From: Candidatus Methylacidiphilales bacterium
GTDB taxonomy: Bacteria > Verrucomicrobiota > Verrucomicrobiia > Methylacidiphilales > JAAUTS01
NCBI GenBank assembly: GCA_028713655.1
Contig: JAQTNW010000016.1
Location: forward strand, 1 to 64,000
DNA: 64,000 nucleotides
Reading direction: 5' to 3'
The notes beneath the pieces are model-generated. The model was not told the DNA's origin. It saw only the letters and a list, made by a program, of their open reading frames with translations, and did no database searches. Position numbers and translations under genes: made by a program. Of this stretch, positions 60,062 through 64,000 are shown one piece after another (within the stretch, counting starts at the first letter, position 1; each line of letters begins with the position of its first letter).

Positions 60062-60895
60062 ATGAATATTTCCCTCATTGGATACGGCATTATCGGCCAG
60101 GCTTGGGCCCAACACTACCAGGCCGACGGCCACACGCTCAAAATCTGGAACCGCAGTCCCAAAACCGTCCCCGGGTATGAGCCCAACCTGCCCAAGGCCG
60201 TCGCAGGCGCCGACGTCATCCATATTGTGGTGGCAGATCCGCCCGCCGTCCTGGAAATTTTCACTCAAATCCTTCCGGTTCTGACCCGTTCCATGTTGAT
60301 CCTGCAATCCAGCACGATTTCCCCGGAAAGTTCCGAATCCTTCAGGCGCATGGTGGAACAGTCCGGGGCCTCCTATGTCGAAGCCCCCTTCACCGGCAGC
60401 AAACCCGCCGCCGAAAAGCGGGAAAATGTGTTTTTTCTCGGAGGCAGCGCTGAAGCAAAGCAGCGCGCGCGCTCAGTCCTGCAACCCTTGAGCAAAGCCA
60501 TCTTTGATCTCGGCGACAACCGCCAGGCTTCCACCGTCAAGCTCGCCATGAACCTGCAGATCGCCGCCATCTGCCAGGCTCTCTCGGAAGGGCTCGAAAT
60601 GTCCCGCCGGGCCGGTATTCCAGATCCCGTTTTTTTTGATGTTCTGGCCCAAAATGTCGCCCGTTCCGGTGTCAGTGATCTAAAAAAAGACAAACTTTCA
60701 ACCGCTGAATTCAGCCCCCAGTTTTCCATCAAGCACATGCACAAGGACCTCAGGCTCGCGCTGGACTCCGCTCCCGCATCCACGCTGCCACTCACCCGGC
60801 GCGTCTGTGAAATTTATACACAGGGTATGGACCAAGGCTGGGGCGACCTCGATTTCTCGGCCTTGATCCGGCTGCTGGTGGTCCATACGCCATGA
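60062..60895 (+). CDS. NAD(P)-dependent beta-hydroxyacid dehydrogenase-type oxidoreductase
   Basis: 277 residues. The Rossmann motif is GYGIIG (residues 7-12), followed by strand VIHIVVADP; the substrate motif is VEAPFTGSKPAAEK and the catalytic Lys is Lys160 in STVKLAMN. This is the 3-hydroxyisobutyrate/glyoxylate/tartronate semialdehyde reductase family with its all-helical C-terminal domain. The Asn-Arg after strand 2 (IWNRSP) favours NADP(H). The gene stands alone; the substrate is unknown. Confidence 0.85.
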   Translation: MNISLIGYGIIGQAWAQHYQADGHTLKIWNRSPKTVPGYEPNLPKAVAGADVIHIVVADPPAVLEIFTQILPVLTRSMLILQSSTISPESSESFRRMVEQSGASYVEAPFTGSKPAAEKRENVFFLGGSAEAKQRARSVLQPLSKAIFDLGDNRQASTVKLAMNLQIAAICQALSEGLEMSRRAGIPDPVFFDVLAQNVARSGVSDLKKDKLSTAEFSPQFSIKHMHKDLRLALDSAPASTLPLTRRVCEIYTQGMDQGWGDLDFSALIRLLVVHTP

Positions 60896-60898
60896 GAT

Positions 60899-60929
60899 GA
60901 CGGGCTGGTTGTGTGCAAAACAGCCCGTC
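60899..60929 (+). other. Hairpin after the oxidoreductase gene
   Basis: gacgggctg and cagcccgtc pair perfectly over 9 bases with a 13-base loop, starting 4 bases after the stop. No T-run follows, so a terminator role is uncertain. Confidence 0.45.
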
Positions 60930-61064
60930 CCCGCGGCGCATAGACCCCCAAAAGGCTGAAGTTCCCCATTCCTGCGGATGTAGCATCCCATGTGCTTCGA
61001 CGCAAAAATTCAAAAAGGGATAAAAAGTGTTTTATGCAAACTCAATATTTGTAACATAATCGAC

Positions 61065-64000
61065 ATGGTAAAGCCTTTGTTGAAATTGAAATCCGCCATC
61101 CTGCTGACCGCCTGCCTGGCCCTCCTCTGTGTAAACCAAGTTCGGGGGGAAGACGCCACAAGCTCGGCCAAATCGGCGTTTGAATCCTTCCAGGCCGGTA
61201 AAATGGATGAAGCCGCACAAAAGCTCACCCAACTGATCCAGCAATATCCCACCAGCTTCGAAGTCCCCAATGCCCGCTATCTGTTGGGTGTAATTGATTG
61301 TTTGTTGGGAAAATACAGTGACGCCATTCCATATCTGTCCGACAGCAAGAACTTCGATAAAGCCACCATCCCCCAGGCGGCTTATTATCTCGGCATTGCC
61401 TATTACGGAGCCGGCGATTACAACAAGGCTTCCGAAGCCCTGGACAAGGCCTACACCGCCCTGACAGACCCAAAAACCGCCATCACCGCTGAATCCAAGG
61501 AATTGGCGCCGTATGCCTTGTTTTACTATGCGCAAGCCAAACTCGGATTCGCGGCGAAAAATTTCGCAACCCAGGAAGCCGCCGCCGTCAAAGCGGTGGA
61601 CGACGGCTCGGCCAAAATCAAGGAACTAACCGACAAATTCCCCGACAGCGACATTGTTACCGATGCGTTGATGGCCAAATCCAGCATGTTGGGCGTTATC
61701 GGCAAATACGCCGAAGCCGTCCAAATCCTGGAAGCACTCACCAAGCGCAAGGGCATCGAAGACATGGCCGAAGACATCGACTTCGCCCTCGGCCACATGC
61801 TAACACTCCAATATAACAAGCTGCGGGAGGATTTTAAATACGACGAGGCGGCGGAAATCATCGAACGCGCCCAGCAAACCTATGAGCACCTGAGCAAAAG
61901 CGAAAATCTAGTTCTGGCAAATCGCGCGGCTTTCGAGCTGGCCAATCTGAATTTTGACCTTGCCACCCTTGCCCCCGCGGAATCCCGGACGGACGCCTTC
62001 ATGAAGGCGATTGATTCCTACCGCCATCTGAGCAGCAAATCGGACATCGAAGCCAACCAAAAGCAGCGCATTGAGGAAATCCGCCAAAAAATCGGCGGGG
62101 CCGCCGGCAACAAAGCCCAGGTGAACACCCTCACACGGTCGTTGCAGCGCGAACAACAAAAATTGGCGGAGGTTCAACAAAATCCGGATCAAGCCACCGA
62201 CGCGCTGCTGCAAATCGGCCTTTGTTATATGCAGCTCAGGAAATACGACGAGGCACGGGTCGTTTTACGGCACGCGCAACAATTCGCCCGCAAGGACCAG
62301 CAAAAGCAGTTGACCGTACAATTGATCATCACCTACGCGCTGCAGGGCCAGAGCAGTGCCGCGGAAAAGCATTTCGCGGAGTTCAAACAAAAGTTTCCAA
62401 ATGATCCCGAGACAAAAAATGTTCCTTATTTTCTCGGCATCGCGTTGAAGCAGCAGGAAAAGTACGAGGATGCGCTGAAGCGGTTCGATGACTTTCTCAA
62501 AGATGCGCCTCCCAACAGCCCCTACGTGGTGCGGGTGCCCCAGGAAAAGGCCGGAATCCTAATCGCGCTCAAAAGGACCGACGAAGCGATCAAGGCCTTT
62601 GACGACTTTCTCAAGGACGCCGAAACCGGCAAAATAAAAATATCGCCGGAAGAAACGGAAAACGCCAGGCACCTGCGGGCAATCGCTCTTCTTCAGGGCA
62701 ACAAAATCCCCGAGGGACTGGCCGCCATGCAGGATTTGAGCAAAAACGCAAAGAACAGCCGCTTGCGCGAGGACGCCGCCTTCCAGGTCCCCAACATCCT
62801 GTTCAACGCCAAGAAACCGGACGAGGCTTTCGCGGAATATCAAAACTTCCTCAAGGCTTATCCGCAGTCGGACAACGCCCCGAAAGCCGCCTACTACATG
62901 GCCGCCTGCCTGAAAAGCCAGAAAAAAATCCCGGAAGCGCTGGAAGCCTACGCCGCCTTCATCAAAAACTACAACAACGACGACCTGAAGCTGAAGGCCC
63001 ATGAACAAATCTGGGGCATTTACCAGTCGTCCAACGAATATGAAAAAATGGTTGAGGCGCAAAACAAACAGATGGCCGCATTTCCAAATTCGGAACGCAA
63101 TCTGTACGCCTACTACCAAAGAGCCCGGTATCTGGAGGAAGTCTCGAAGAAACCGGACGAATCCGTGGAAGCCTACCTGAAAGTAGTGGAAGCGTTCAAT
63201 GCATTGCCCGCAAGCATGCGGGAAGGGGAAGCCGGCCGCAAAAATTCCATCTACCCAACCACTGCGCTGCTCCATTGTTTCGACATTTACCGCAAACAGG
63301 CTGTCCACCTTGGAAATCCTCTCATCCTCAAGGGCGCCGAACTCGAAGCCTGGAAAACGTCCATCGAGAAAGCCTACCGCTATTGCGACCGCCTGCTCCA
63401 GGAATACGGCATGGCCCTCTACACATCCGCTCAACCCGGCCAGGTTAATTCCCTCGGAACCACCCTGCAACGCATGACGGAACTCCAGCTTCTGCGCGTG
63501 AAAGGCAAACTCACCAGCGCCGGTGACGCCACCACCTATTTCAGCAAACTGGCCGGCTCTCTCAACGATGATGGCGCTGTGGCACTGGTCATGATCGCCC
63601 GCGCCGGATTTGTTTACCAAGCCGGCGATACCGAGCAGGCCCTGAGTTTCTACCGGGATATTTTTGGGAAATTCAGCGACCCGAAAAACGAAAATGCGAG
63701 CGACCCGAAAAAAATCGCCTGGCAGGAATATGACCGTTATGGCTCCCTGCTGCTGGACAACAAGGACTGGGACACGGCCCTGAAAATCTACCAGGTGCTG
63801 AAGGACGCCTTTCCCGACGTTCTACGGGCACAGGCTTCCGCCGTCTATGGATTGGGCGCCTCATATACCGGCAAGGGCGAGCTCGCAAAGGCCGAGGATC
63901 TGTTCAAGGAACTGGGTGAAAAATACAAATGGTCGGAAAAAATCCTCGATGCAAACTTCAACCGCGGACTGGCCCAGCGGGAAAAGGGCAACTACGCAGA
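61065..64000 (+). CDS. Large exported TPR-repeat protein (3' partial)
   Basis: An open frame of at least 978 codons from ATG 61065 to the right edge. The N-terminus is a signal peptide (KLKSAILLTACLALLCVNQV). The rest is tandem TPR units of about 34-38 residues, for example DEAAQKLTQLIQQYPTSFEV, KYEDALKRFDDFLKDAPPNS, KPDEAFAEYQNFLKAYPQSD and DTALKIYQVLKDAFPDVLRA. The pattern (Tol-Pal/YbgF-like with paired helices and Ala/Tyr/Leu positions) points to a periplasmic scaffold or polysaccharide-machine subunit. Long antisense frames in this region are shadows. The end is not in the window. Confidence 0.87.
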   Translation, partial: MVKPLLKLKSAILLTACLALLCVNQVRGEDATSSAKSAFESFQAGKMDEAAQKLTQLIQQYPTSFEVPNARYLLGVIDCLLGKYSDAIPYLSDSKNFDKATIPQAAYYLGIAYYGAGDYNKASEALDKAYTALTDPKTAITAESKELAPYALFYYAQAKLGFAAKNFATQEAAAVKAVDDGSAKIKELTDKFPDSDIVTDALMAKSSMLGVIGKYAEAVQILEALTKRKGIEDMAEDIDFALGHMLTLQYNKLREDFKYDEAAEIIERAQQTYEHLSKSENLVLANRAAFELANLNFDLATLAPAESRTDAFMKAIDSYRHLSSKSDIEANQKQRIEEIRQKIGGAAGNKAQVNTLTRSLQREQQKLAEVQQNPDQATDALLQIGLCYMQLRKYDEARVVLRHAQQFARKDQQKQLTVQLIITYALQGQSSAAEKHFAEFKQKFPNDPETKNVPYFLGIALKQQEKYEDALKRFDDFLKDAPPNSPYVVRVPQEKAGILIALKRTDEAIKAFDDFLKDAETGKIKISPEETENARHLRAIALLQGNKIPEGLAAMQDLSKNAKNSRLREDAAFQVPNILFNAKKPDEAFAEYQNFLKAYPQSDNAPKAAYYMAACLKSQKKIPEALEAYAAFIKNYNNDDLKLKAHEQIWGIYQSSNEYEKMVEAQNKQMAAFPNSERNLYAYYQRARYLEEVSKKPDESVEAYLKVVEAFNALPASMREGEAGRKNSIYPTTALLHCFDIYRKQAVHLGNPLILKGAELEAWKTSIEKAYRYCDRLLQEYGMALYTSAQPGQVNSLGTTLQRMTELQLLRVKGKLTSAGDATTYFSKLAGSLNDDGAVALVMIARAGFVYQAGDTEQALSFYRDIFGKFSDPKNENASDPKKIAWQEYDRYGSLLLDNKDWDTALKIYQVLKDAFPDVLRAQASAVYGLGASYTGKGELAKAEDLFKELGEKYKWSEKILDANFNRGLAQREKGNYA

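Noticed and set aside
62559-63620. Minus-strand open frame of 353 codons
   Set aside because: It lies opposite the TPR gene, whose plus-strand frame has a signal peptide and clear TPR periodicity. The minus frame shows only the Phe/Val/Gly-rich composition of an antisense shadow.
1-64000. Prophage, integrative element or insertion sequence
   Set aside because: No integrase, transposase, phage structural gene or long terminal repeat pair was seen.

Overview
The window looks like chromosome of a Gram-negative bacterium of the PVC group, most likely Verrucomicrobiota. Pointers are outer-membrane genes (porin, LPS-type glycosyltransferases, a lipoprotein), many glycoside hydrolases including two of family GH57, several hybrid sensor kinases, and intergenic DNA full of short modular repeats of a kind I associate with that phylum. 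No rRNA or other taxonomic marker is present, so the assignment is an inference. No prophage, transposase or CRISPR array was seen.

Layout. 1-3.7 kb: a three-gene phosphorelay operon (5' end outside the window). 3.8-11.5 kb: an all-alpha dUTPase, a protein built only of homing-endonuclease-associated repeats, a heptosyltransferase-like enzyme with a phosphoesterase, an ABC exporter operon with acylphosphatase, a cNMP-binding protein, tRNA-Pro beside a broken tRNA-Pro copy, and an Lgt-like membrane enzyme. 11.5-13.4 kb: a Fic relic and a radical SAM protein resembling tetraether lipid synthases, coupled to a small membrane protein. 14-22.6 kb: DctA-type symporter, a secreted clan GH-A hydrolase, a receiver protein with an orphan H-box, an SDR, an ACT protein, TerC, an aminotransferase with an AsnC/Lrp regulator, and a lipoprotein. 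22.7-31.5 kb: glycogen/alpha-glucan operon (glgA, galT, two GH57 enzymes), divergent from rnr.

31.5-39.4 kb is accessory-like: repeat modules surround a DUF1778/GNAT toxin-antitoxin pair, an ECF sigma/anti-sigma pair and several secreted or membrane proteins. 39.5-49.3 kb is a sulfate uptake and cysteine synthesis locus: Rrf2 regulator, YezD, porin, Sbp, CysK, then an M14-type amidohydrolase and its catalytically dead tandem copy, a 65-residue unknown, and CysT-CysW-CysA. 49.6-51.9 kb: a histidine-rich secreted peptide and a three-gene HipBST toxin-antitoxin system with palindromic operators. 51.9-57.4 kb: ArnT/PMT-type glycosyltransferase, an unknown exported protein, a REC-PAS-PAS-kinase-REC hybrid and tRNA-Tyr. 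57.5-59.8 kb: infC (AUU start)-rpmI-rplT-pheS. 60-64 kb: a beta-hydroxyacid-dehydrogenase-type oxidoreductase and a very large exported TPR protein running off the window.

Best candidates for undescribed biology are the Tes-like/Lgt-like lipid locus (10.8-13.4 kb), the amidohydrolase/pseudoenzyme pair inside the sulfate operon (44-45.8 kb), the fourfold 10-residue repeat inside CysT, and the modular non-coding repeats, including a palindrome that splits a tRNA-Pro copy.
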